This document shows, in pieces, positions 44,924 to 52,068 of a stretch of 64,000 nt of DNA (positions are counted from its first letter, which is position 1; the number at the start of each line of letters is the position of its first letter). The stretch is from Pseudomonas sp. UYIF39 (GTDB taxonomy: Bacteria > Pseudomonadota > Gammaproteobacteria > Pseudomonadales > Pseudomonadaceae). The DNA lies in contig NZ_JALBYU010000010.1 of NCBI RefSeq assembly GCF_029963765.1, positions 145,777-209,776 of the forward strand. The letters run 5' to 3'. The notes below the pieces were generated by a model, which was given only the letters and a program-made list of their open reading frames with translations, ran no database searches and had not been told where the DNA came from. A program made the translations under genes and the position numbers.

Positions 44924-45865
44924 TCAGGCAATGTCGCTATAGGTCAGCCTGAATTCGGACATCGGGGGATGAGTCGTTTTCCATTGCTGCGCGAAGGCTT
45001 TGGCGGCAGTTACTTGATCAGTCGTCATCTCCTCGGCGATATCGACAAGGTATTGTCTGGCGCCATCGTGTCGAGACAACTCTGTGGTGGTTTCGACGAC
45101 CAGCCAGATCAACCCATAGCCTTTGACCAGATCCCGCGTGAAGCCATATTCGTTATCGACACCGCTGTCATCTTGATAGAAACCGCTGAGTGCGAAACCG
45201 TAATTCAGTACGCCGTTCACGTCATTGAGCTGTGCGCGTTTTTCCAGCCATTGGCGCCTGAGAGGAAGATCCTGATTGATCGGGTAACGGTTGGTGTACC
45301 AGTGGACCGCTTTCGAAAGACCGGCGTCGGCGGCTTTTTTCAGCAGCGCATCGATGGTGGATCGACGTTGCTCACTGTCGGGAATGAGCGTTGCGTCCTG
45401 GTCGTACTTGACCGCGAGAATGTACTGGCCCTCCAGGGAGCCGGCATCCGCAGCTTTTTTCAATGTTTCAATGTTCTGGTCCAGCTCGTACAACTCAAGC
45501 ATGGCTTGAGCGGCATTGGCCTCGGCCAGTTCCTTTGCTTTCCTGAGCGAGGCTTCGTCGCCCAGTCGCATCAGGGCATAAACATGATTCTGGGCACCAG
45601 CGAGTCGATACCAGTCTTTTGCTTCGTCGGTGATGCTGCCCGCCTGACGCCTTGTCACCTCCCCCAATGCATATTGCGACGCACGGTCTCCCGCGACGGC
45701 GGCAACCGTCAGATAAGGCTTCGCCTGGATGAATTCGCCCAGGTTGTACAGGGCCAGGCCCTTGGTTATCGCTTCTTTTGGCTGATCGTTGACTTGGGTT
45801 GCCAGCGCGCTCAGGGTGTCAAACAGATTGAACAGAATCGTTAAAGCACTTACATGGGAATACAT
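44924..45865 (-). CDS. Sel1-like repeat protein
   Basis: A 313-residue protein made of degenerate Sel1/TPR-like repeats: AKPYLTVAAVAGDRASQYALGEV, AKDWYRLAGAQNHVYALMRLG, LKKAADAGSLEGQYILAVKYD and LLKKAADAGLSKAVHWYTN. These suit protein-protein contact. The N-terminus (MYSHVSALTILFNLFDTLSALA) is only weakly hydrophobic, so export is uncertain. Start 45865 is chosen from the position of AGG upstream. The gene lies alone between dsbD and a two-component pair, opposite strand to the latter. Confidence 0.78.
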   Translation of the reverse strand: MYSHVSALTILFNLFDTLSALATQVNDQPKEAITKGLALYNLGEFIQAKPYLTVAAVAGDRASQYALGEVTRRQAGSITDEAKDWYRLAGAQNHVYALMRLGDEASLRKAKELAEANAAQAMLELYELDQNIETLKKAADAGSLEGQYILAVKYDQDATLIPDSEQRRSTIDALLKKAADAGLSKAVHWYTNRYPINQDLPLRRQWLEKRAQLNDVNGVLNYGFALSGFYQDDSGVDNEYGFTRDLVKGYGLIWLVVETTTELSRHDGARQYLVDIAEEMTTDQVTAAKAFAQQWKTTHPPMSEFRLTYSDIA

Positions 45866-46074
45866 GATGGATACCTGTATTGAGTCGAGTTGAATTTGAG
45901 TACTACCCGACACAGGCTATTGAGAAGGGGACGCACGGGTGCGGTAGATATGTATTGCGTTGAATTGATCCCTGCGACGTGAATGCAAGCCTGCTTCTCG
46001 TCAGCTGAAGCCCTTGCCATAATTGCGACTTAATCCTCACCTGTTTGACTAGGGTTTTTGCTCATGGAGTTCCT

Positions 46075-46758
46075 ATGCACGTACTGGTTTGCGAAGACGA
46101 TGAGCTGATTGCCAGCGGTATCGTTGCCGGCCTCACCGCACAGGGCCTGACGGTAGAGCATGTCGCCACCGCATCGTCTGCCCGGGCGATGCTCAAGGTC
46201 GCCGAGTTCGATGTGATGGTGCTCGACCTCGGTCTACCCGATGAAGACGGTTTGAAGCTGCTGCAGCAGTTGCGACATAACGGCCTGGAAATCCCGGTGT
46301 TGATCCTCACCGCCCGGGATTCAGTCACCGACCGTGTTGATGGCTTGCAGGCCGGCGCTGACGATTACTTGCTCAAGCCTTTTGACTTGCGCGAACTTGC
46401 CGCGCGTCTACACACGTTGCTACGACGAGTGGCCGGACGCAGCGTCAACCTGATCGAGCACGGTCGCCTGACTTACGACCCGAGCAGCCGCGAAACCATG
46501 CTCGGCGGCCAGCCGGTGGACCTTTCCCGTCGTGAGCAGTCGCTGTTGCAGGCCTTGCTGCATAACCGGGGCCGGGTGCTGTCCACCGAGCAACTGAAAG
46601 ACAGCGTTTATGGTTTTAACGATGAGCTGGAAAGCAACGCCCTCAACGTGCACATCCATCACCTGCGGCGCAAACTCGGCAATGGCATTGTCGAGACGGT
46701 GCGCGGCCTGGGCTATCGCCTGGGGCCGGCCGATGGCGCAGAGGAATTGAAAAAGTGA
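46075..46758 (+). CDS. OmpR-family response regulator
   Basis: A 227-residue regulator with receiver (LVCEDDEL, phospho-Asp in VMVLDLGLPDEDG, Lys in LLKPFDLREL) and an OmpR winged helix (LSRREQSLLQALLHNRGRVLSTEQL, VHIHHLRRKLG). It overlaps the kinase start by four bases. It sits next to the dsbD2 operon, the same gene order I recall for PA2479/PA2480 near PA2476-PA2478. GGAG precedes ATG 46075. Its targets may include the adjacent dsb operon, which is inference. Confidence 0.93.
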   Translation: MHVLVCEDDELIASGIVAGLTAQGLTVEHVATASSARAMLKVAEFDVMVLDLGLPDEDGLKLLQQLRHNGLEIPVLILTARDSVTDRVDGLQAGADDYLLKPFDLRELAARLHTLLRRVAGRSVNLIEHGRLTYDPSSRETMLGGQPVDLSRREQSLLQALLHNRGRVLSTEQLKDSVYGFNDELESNALNVHIHHLRRKLGNGIVETVRGLGYRLGPADGAEELKK

Positions 46759-48080
46759 TGAGCCTGCGTTTGCGCCTGAGCCTGACACTCGGTGCCGCTT
46801 TTGCCCTGATCTGGGCGTTGGCGGCGGCCTGGATGCTCAGCGATTTGCGCAATCAGATGATGTTTTCCCTCGACCAGCGCCTGGTGGCGTCGGCGCGCAT
46901 GGTCGCCGGCCTGATGGAGCAATTGCCGCCATTGCCGAGCAAGGGTGAGGGCACCCATTTCAGCGCTGAACAACTGAACCTCCCCGGCGGCATGGCCTGC
47001 CAGGTCAGTTCATTGCGCGGCGAAATCCTCGCCCGCAGTCACACCGATCCGCAACAAACCCTGGAAGCCGAGAAAATGGGCTTCCACGACCAGATGATCG
47101 ACGGCGCACCGTGGCGCAGTTTCACCCTGGCCCGCGGCGACGTGCGCATCACCACCGCCGACCGGCAGATCGAGCGTGAGGCGCTGAACATGTCGATCCT
47201 GCTGGCGGCTTCGGTGCCGGTGGGCGTGGCCTTGCTCGGTTGCTTGTGCCTGCTGTGGCTGGGGATCGGCCAGGGGCTGGCGCCGCTGAATCGCATGCGC
47301 GATGCCTTGATGCGCCGCAGCGCCGATTCTCTCGAACCCTTGCAAATCAAGCCGCTGCCCAGCGAACTGCAACCGTTGCTGGACACCCAGAATCAGCTGT
47401 TCCAACGGATCGGCAAGACCATCGAACGCGAACGCCGCCTGACCGGTGACGCTGCCCATGAATTGCGCAGCCCGCTGACGGCGATCAAGACCCACCTGCA
47501 AGTGGCGCGCATGACCGACGGCGCGGCCCGGGATCAATCCCTGGCACGGGCCGAAGAGGGCGCCGATCGCCTGCACCGGACCCTTGAGCAATTGCTGTTG
47601 CTGGCGCGGGTCGAGGGCAGTCTGTCGTTCGATGATGGCGTGCAATGCAGCGCCGAACAGGTGGCGACACTGGCGATTCAGGACGCTGCCAGCGGTGATC
47701 GTCAGCGGATCAAATTTCAGATACCACCGAAAATCTCTCACGCCCCGGTGCAAATGCCCGCCGTGCTGTCGATTGCCGCGCTGCGCAACCTGCTGGACAA
47801 CGCGCTGCGGCATACCCCGGGCGAGGGCGCGGTGGAGCTGAGTCTGGTAACCACCGGCAACCGTGTGCAGTTTGTGGTTCGTGACCATGGGCCCGGCATT
47901 GCCAAAGACGATCTGCAACACCTGACCCAACGCTTCTGGCGAAATGGCCAGAGCACCGGCTGCGGCCTGGGTCTGGCGATTGTTCAGGCAATCGTCCAGC
48001 GCTGCGGTTGTACGTTGCATTTCGACAGTCGGCCGGATGGGTTGCGGGTTGAGCTGACCATGCCGTTGCAACCCCTCTAA
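46755..48080 (+). CDS. QseC-like sensor histidine kinase
   Basis: A 441-residue inner-membrane kinase. N-terminal membrane segment (LSLTLGAAFALIWALAAAWML), periplasmic domain of about 130 residues, second segment (LLAASVPVGVALLGCLCLLWL), HisKA with DAAHELRSPLTAIKTHLQV and HATPase ending GCGLGLAIVQAI. The last half matches the PmrB/QseC type. It is translationally coupled to the OmpR-type regulator upstream. The signal it reads is unknown. Confidence 0.93.
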   Translation: MMSLRLRLSLTLGAAFALIWALAAAWMLSDLRNQMMFSLDQRLVASARMVAGLMEQLPPLPSKGEGTHFSAEQLNLPGGMACQVSSLRGEILARSHTDPQQTLEAEKMGFHDQMIDGAPWRSFTLARGDVRITTADRQIEREALNMSILLAASVPVGVALLGCLCLLWLGIGQGLAPLNRMRDALMRRSADSLEPLQIKPLPSELQPLLDTQNQLFQRIGKTIERERRLTGDAAHELRSPLTAIKTHLQVARMTDGAARDQSLARAEEGADRLHRTLEQLLLLARVEGSLSFDDGVQCSAEQVATLAIQDAASGDRQRIKFQIPPKISHAPVQMPAVLSIAALRNLLDNALRHTPGEGAVELSLVTTGNRVQFVVRDHGPGIAKDDLQHLTQRFWRNGQSTGCGLGLAIVQAIVQRCGCTLHFDSRPDGLRVELTMPLQPL

Positions 48081-48199
48081 CAAGCACCACATTGGTTTTG
48101 TGTTGCACACCAAATGTAACTTCTCTCCATTAGCCACCCGACCCACACAGCGCTATCGTCCTTCGCAGCTTTGACTCAATGGATTGAGGTAACAGCGCC

Positions 48200-48685
48200 A
48201 TGGATGCATCGATTCACATCAGCCCCGCAGCACCTGCCGACGCCGGCATTATCAGCCGGATCGTCGAGCGTTCCATCCGGGTCGGCTGCGCGCTCGACCA
48301 CCGCAACGATGCGAAAATCGTCGCGGCGTGGACCCACAACAAAACCGCCGAACACATCAGCGCCTGGCTAACCGATCAGCGGTTGTACCTGAACATCGCC
48401 CTGTTGCAGGACAAACCGGTCGGCGTCGCGATGGCCGCAATAAGCGGCAAGGTTGCGTTCTGCTACGTACAACCGGAATGGTTTCGCCGGGGCGCCGGGC
48501 AAGCGCTGGTGCGCGACCTCGAAGGCTGGTTGCTTGATCAGGGTTTGCACCAGGCACGACTCAACAGCACCCGCACCAGCGAAGCCTTTTACCGTCATCT
48601 GGGTTACCAGCCTTGCGCTGAAACCTTCGCCGTAGCCGGGCTCAATGCCATTCCCATGCACAAAGCGCTGACACCCCCTTCATAG
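48200..48685 (+). CDS. GNAT-family N-acetyltransferase
   Basis: A 161-residue acetyltransferase. The acetyl-CoA loop is VQPEWFRRGAGQALVRDLEGW and the C-terminal motif is NSTRTSEAFYRHLGYQPC. Substrate cannot be told. It stands alone, with the PvdS-box relic pvdH starting 78 bases later. No strong ribosome site was noted but the ATG codon use is ordinary. Confidence 0.85.
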   Translation: MDASIHISPAAPADAGIISRIVERSIRVGCALDHRNDAKIVAAWTHNKTAEHISAWLTDQRLYLNIALLQDKPVGVAMAAISGKVAFCYVQPEWFRRGAGQALVRDLEGWLLDQGLHQARLNSTRTSEAFYRHLGYQPCAETFAVAGLNAIPMHKALTPPS

Positions 48686-48702
48686 AAAGCTGATCGAGGG
48701 TC

Positions 48703-48726
48703 TAAATCCTCGGCGCCCTGATGCGT
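48703..48726 (+). promoter_or_regulatory. PvdS iron-starvation box upstream of pvdH relic
   Basis: TAAAT (48703-48707), 16 bases, CGT (48724-48726), exact to TAAAT-N16/17-CGT. It lies 36 bases before the ATG of the PvdH-like relic. A second copy of this motif sits before the acetyltransferase relic at 39723. Confidence 0.75.
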
Positions 48727-48762
48727 TTCCAGAACAGGAAAACCTTATTGAGGGGTCGAGAG

Positions 48763-49084
48763 ATGTCAGTCGCTACCAGCCTAATGGAAGATCAGTCGGC
48801 CCGGATCACTCCGGACGTGGTGGTCTATCGCGACTGGCTCGACACCTGGCTGCCGGGCGCCCATGCCGGGACCTTCCGCGGCAAAAAAATTGGCCATGGC
48901 CGCAGGTTCTGCGGTGATGCGTTACCTGACCGCACACAAGGTCTGCGAGCACGCTGCCGCCATGGGCGAACGGTTGAGCGAGCACCTGCGCTTCCTGCCG
49001 CCACTGGTGATTACTGCGGCGGAAATCGATCGGGTAGCCGAGATTTTCGGCAGGGCCATGACTGCTGCCACCGCCAGCCTCTAA
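48763..49084 (+). pseudogene. pvdH: Relic of diaminobutyrate-2-oxoglutarate aminotransferase (PvdH-like)
   Basis: Remnant of a ~460-residue class-III aminotransferase that makes L-2,4-diaminobutyrate for pyoverdine. The reading MSVATSLMEDQ is the family N-terminus; it then jumps to ITPDVV|VYRDWLDTWLPGAHAGTFRG, and after a run of seven A (48883-48889) a shifted frame gives LAMAAGSAVMRYL...EHAAAMGERLSEHLR|FLPPLVITAAEIDRVAEIFG, the C-terminus, TAA at 49084. Comparing with what I know of the family, at least three internal deletions and one frameshift remove the PLP core. The PvdS box is intact. Confidence 0.82.
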
Positions 49085-49165
49085 GTTTTTCAGCCTCTGA
49101 CACGTTCCTTCAACATAACGGTTGCGCACGCCGTGCAGCCCACCCGACAGCGATGGAGAAACACC

Positions 49166-49351
49166 ATGACTTCAGTATTCGACCGCGAGGACATCCTCTT
49201 TCAGGTCGTGGTCAACCACCAAGAGCAATACTCGATCTGGCCCGACTACAAAGCCGTGCCTGCTGGCTCGCTCCCACAAGGGATGTTCATTCACTTCGAG
49301 TGCGGGTGTGCCGATCCAACAGAGGTTCACATTGGGTTCAACCTTGCTTGA
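49166..49351 (+). pseudogene. MbtH-like protein remnant interrupted by a REP
   Basis: The first 33 or so codons are a good MbtH-type N-terminus (MTSVFDREDILFQVVV, EQYSIWPDYKAVPAG). In MbtH proteins the next part is a Trp-rich stretch and a helix; here the reading runs into CTCGCTCCCACAAGGG, a REP-type sequence (from about 49263), and then unrelated codons to the stop at 49351. GGAGAAACACC precedes the ATG. MbtH partners assist adenylation domains of NRPSs; this copy cannot be functional. It follows the pvdH relic, the pair order known for pyoverdine loci. Confidence 0.75.
49263..49281. repeat. REP half-unit inside MbtH remnant
   Basis: TGGCTCGCTCCCACAAGGG, one arm of the common Pseudomonas REP. 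It marks the point where similarity to MbtH ends. Confidence 0.6.
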
Positions 49352-49796
49352 ACATCTCCTTCGCCCGCTGCTCGATCTGCTCCTGAGTCAGATCTTCCTT
49401 GCGCGTGGCCAGAAACCACAGATGCCCATAGGGATCCTTCAGGGTTCCCGAGCGGTCGCCATAAAACTGATCCTTGACGTCGGACACCACCGTGCCGCCA
49501 GCTGCAATCGCCTGTTTATAAGACTTGTCCACATCGTTCACATACAGATGCAGGCCCACGGACGGCGACTTGTCAGGGTTGCTCAAAGGCCCCTGATCGC
49601 ACGGCGTGCCAAGCATGATCGGGCAATCGCCAATGCGCAGTTCGGCGTGGCCGATGCCGCCGTCGGGCATGGACAGGCGCATGACTTCGGTGGCACCAAA
49701 GGCTTTCTTGTAGAACTCGATGGCTTCTGCTGCTTTTTGAATGCCCAGATAAGGCGTGATGCTGTGATAACCCTCTGGAATGGGTTTGACGCTCAT
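49338..49796 (-). CDS. VOC (glyoxalase/PhnB-like) family protein
   Basis: A 152-residue PhnB/VOC superfamily protein. It begins with MSVKPIPEGYHSITPYLGIQ and shows the two-module pattern AIEFYKKAFGATEVMRL, HAELRIGDCPIMLG, VGLHLYVNDVD and GDRSGTLKDPYGHLWFLAT. GGGAGAT lies eight bases before ATG 49796. Its 3' end overlaps the MbtH relic by 14 bases. Substrate unknown. Confidence 0.9.
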   Translation of the reverse strand: MSVKPIPEGYHSITPYLGIQKAAEAIEFYKKAFGATEVMRLSMPDGGIGHAELRIGDCPIMLGTPCDQGPLSNPDKSPSVGLHLYVNDVDKSYKQAIAAGGTVVSDVKDQFYGDRSGTLKDPYGHLWFLATRKEDLTQEQIEQRAKEMFKQG

Positions 49797-50138
49797 GATG
49801 GATCTCCCTGTTTTTTGTTTTGGGATGAAGGTGGTCCTTCGCCGATTTACAACCTGTGAAGAGTAGTAGGAGCTGCCGAAGGCTGCGATCTTTTGACCTT
49901 GGCGGCGGTGCGGCCGACGAAAAATCAAGATCAAAAGATCGCAGTCTTCGGCAGCTCCTACAGGGTGTAAGGCATAACAATGCCACTGTTCAGCCATCAA
50001 CAGCGAAGCAACAGATTGCTCGGCTTTCTCATCGGAAACACCTTTGAGCGGCGCTGAACACCCCGAAAACATTGGTTCGGACGGTCAGGCACAGAAGCTG
50101 CTATGCCCTCTGGCAAACATTGGTGCCGAGAGACTTGT
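49797..50138. other. Intergenic region dominated by a long inverted repeat
   Basis: A 342-base stretch with no supported gene between the VOC gene and the SfnB-like relic. Its main content is the 96-base inverted repeat 49866-49961; no clear promoter was recognised. Confidence 0.5.
49866..49961. repeat. Long inverted repeat (Pseudomonas intergenic palindrome)
   Basis: Two 31-base arms (49866-49896 and 49931-49961) pair with one or two mismatches around a 34-base centre. The arm contains AGCTGCCGAAGGCTGCGATC, a sequence common in P. fluorescens intergenic palindromes. Confidence 0.75.
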
Positions 50139-50419
50139 ATGCCTGAATCTGCCGTTTATCCGATCAACCCACCGGCCGCCCATCGGATCGCCAACGAAGC
50201 CGACGCCTTGCGCGTCGCCGAACGCATTGCTGCGGTGTTGCTGGAGCAAGACGCCGAAGAAGTTCGGCGGTGCGCAGGTGTCCTTTGCGGTGCTGGCGCA
50301 GGTCATCGCGATCATCTCTGCGGCGGATCGTCGGAAACCTGTCCTTCGGCTCGTTCCAGGTGCTGCACAGCCTGGAACCAAGCCACGACAACGCGCTGCA
50401 CTGCAATCTGGTGGGTTAG
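50139..50419 (+). pseudogene. Relic of an SfnB-like acyl-CoA-dehydrogenase-type protein
   Basis: ATG 50139 begins MPESAVYPINPPAAHRI, similar in style to SfnB N-termini (dimethyl sulfone utilisation). After about 40 codons it shifts frame and reads KKFGGAQVSFAVLAQVIAIISAAD, which matches the same family near the EFGGAQVS motif, so an internal deletion and a frameshift have occurred. A further frame reads GNLSFGSFQVLHSLEPS and ends at TAG 50419; I do not recognise this end. The stop overlaps the convergent sfnR. Certainty is moderate for SfnB, low for the tail. Confidence 0.55.
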
Positions 50420-51519
50420 ATCGACAACTGCATGACACGCTCGCCCTGAAGGTTTTCCGTGGGCCGGCGTTTGTTTACCGCCAGTTCGCCGATCTTGATC
50501 AGTCGCGTGCGGGTGACGTTGCGGCTCAGCCCCAGCAGCGCAGCGGTGTGCACCTGGTTGTAATGGCTGAACCGATAGGCGGCTCGCAGCAACGCGTCTT
50601 CGACTTTCTCGTGCAGCGCCCCGGCCTGTTCTTCGAAAAGCTTTTGAAAGGCCCGATCGAGCAGGGCTTCCGGTGAGTCGTCGACGTTGCTGTGGTAATC
50701 GTCCTGACGCTCGATGCGCATGTTCGACAGCCGCAGGTCGTCGCGTTCGATCACGCCGTTACGGCAGATCAGCAGGGTGTGGTGAATGACGTTTTCCAGT
50801 TCGCGGATGTTGCCCGGCCAGCTGTAGCTGCGCAGTTTCAGTTCGGCCTCTTTGCTGATGGTGATGGTGCCGTAGCCGAGGCGCTGGCTGTAGGCTTCGA
50901 CGAAGTGTCGGGTCAGCGGCAGGATGTCGCCGGGGCGGTCGCGCAGCGGGCTCAATTCCAGGCTGACCACGTCGAGGCGGTAGTACAAATCCTCACGAAA
51001 ATGCCCGGCGTTGATGGCTTTCTCCAGTTGCACGTTGGTCGCCGCCAGCACGCGCACATTGATGGGAATGCTCTTGCGCGAACCCAGTCGCACCACTTCG
51101 CGCTCCTGCAACACCCGCAACAACTTGACCTGAATCGCCATCGGCAAATCGCCGATTTCGTCGAGGAACAAGGTGCCGCCATCGGCCTCCTCGAACCATC
51201 CGGCCTTGGCGCTCAGCGCACCGGTAAAGGCACCTTTTTCATGGCCGAACAGCTCGGCCTCGACCAGAGATTCGGAGAACGCGCCGCAGTTCACTGCCAC
51301 AAAAGGCCGGTTGCGCCGGGCGCTGAGGTTGTGGATATGTCGCGCCACCAGCTCCTTGCCGGTGCCGGTTTCGCCGATGATCAGCACGCTGGCTTCACTC
51401 GGTGCGACTTGTTGAATGTGGGCGAGCAAGGCCTGGGATTTCGGGTCTTCGAACACCTGCGCAGTGGCGCGGATCGAGGTGGCCAGAGCGGGCGAGGGCG
51501 GTAAGGTCAGCAGTTGCAT
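50416..51519 (-). CDS. sfnR: Sigma-54-dependent regulator SfnR
   Basis: A 367-residue bacterial enhancer-binding protein without an N-terminal sensory domain, which is typical for SfnR. The AAA domain has Walker A GETGTGKE, the sigma-54 loop GAFTGA in GHEKGAFTGALSAK, Walker B GGTLFLDEIG and the arginine fingers LYYRL; a Fis-type HTH closes (HTAALLGLSRNVTRTRLIKIG). SfnR activates dimethyl sulfone/sulfonate genes with sigma-54. Its presumed target msuE has a -24/-12 promoter and a dyad upstream. Position after an msuC relic agrees with the msuE-D-C-sfnR order. Confidence 0.92.
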   Translation of the reverse strand: MQLLTLPPSPALATSIRATAQVFEDPKSQALLAHIQQVAPSEASVLIIGETGTGKELVARHIHNLSARRNRPFVAVNCGAFSESLVEAELFGHEKGAFTGALSAKAGWFEEADGGTLFLDEIGDLPMAIQVKLLRVLQEREVVRLGSRKSIPINVRVLAATNVQLEKAINAGHFREDLYYRLDVVSLELSPLRDRPGDILPLTRHFVEAYSQRLGYGTITISKEAELKLRSYSWPGNIRELENVIHHTLLICRNGVIERDDLRLSNMRIERQDDYHSNVDDSPEALLDRAFQKLFEEQAGALHEKVEDALLRAAYRFSHYNQVHTAALLGLSRNVTRTRLIKIGELAVNKRRPTENLQGERVMQLSI

Positions 51520-51543
51520 GGGGCAGGCTCCATGAAGAGAAGG

Positions 51544-51985
51544 CTATGAATAGAAAGTCGGAACCGGCGGGGACTGGTTCAGCGCCCAGTCACCGAGTTC
51601 ATGGAGTTTGTAGTCCACCGGGTCGTGCAGGGTTTGCGTGCGCAAGTTGCGCCAATGGCGGTCCAGTCGCAGTGAGGCATGAGTTGAACGGGCGCCGGTC
51701 ACTTCGAACAACCGACTACAGAGTTCCAGGCCGGTGCGGGTGGCAGTGACCTTGGCGGTGGCGATGGTAGTAGCGAGATGCCCACGCTCTTCGGCGCTGA
51801 GGTTCGGGCCATGGCTGCCACTGCTCGGACCGGGCGAGCAGACCGCTGTGGCGCAAGGCATCACGTTCGGCTTTGGGCGTACCGCCACGTTCATCGCGCT
51901 CGACAGCGGTCAGGGCAAACTCGGCCGCCAATTGGCGGGCGGTCTGCAAGGGGGATATCAAGGCGCTTTGCGGTTTGGCAGTCAC
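51544..51985 (-). pseudogene. msuC: Relic of msuC (acyl-CoA-dehydrogenase-type FMNH2 monooxygenase)
   Basis: The 51985 end opens with MTAKPQSALISPLQTARQLAAE and runs to GTPKAERDALRHSGLL, an MsuC/DszC-like N-terminus. In a different frame the sequence then continues as LSAEERGHLATTIATAKV and ends with RLDRHWRNLRTQTLHDPVDYKL, the native C-terminus. About 250 central residues (flavin and substrate parts) are gone and the frame is shifted. The gene keeps its expected place between msuD and sfnR. Total 442 bases versus roughly 1.2 kb for the intact gene. Confidence 0.72.
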
Positions 51986-52016
51986 GCGGGGTTCCTTCTT
52001 TGAAATCGCAGCAGTT

Positions 52017-52060
52017 CCCTGTGGGAGCGAGCCGCCCGGAGCCGGCTCGCTCCCACAGGG
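52017..52060. repeat. Perfect 18-base inverted repeat (REP doublet)
   Basis: CCCTGTGGGAGCGAGCCG pairs perfectly with its complement 52043-52060 around an eight-base loop. It lies eight bases after the msuD stop and before the msuC relic. Confidence 0.8.
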
Positions 52061-52068
52061 TTTCTGGG

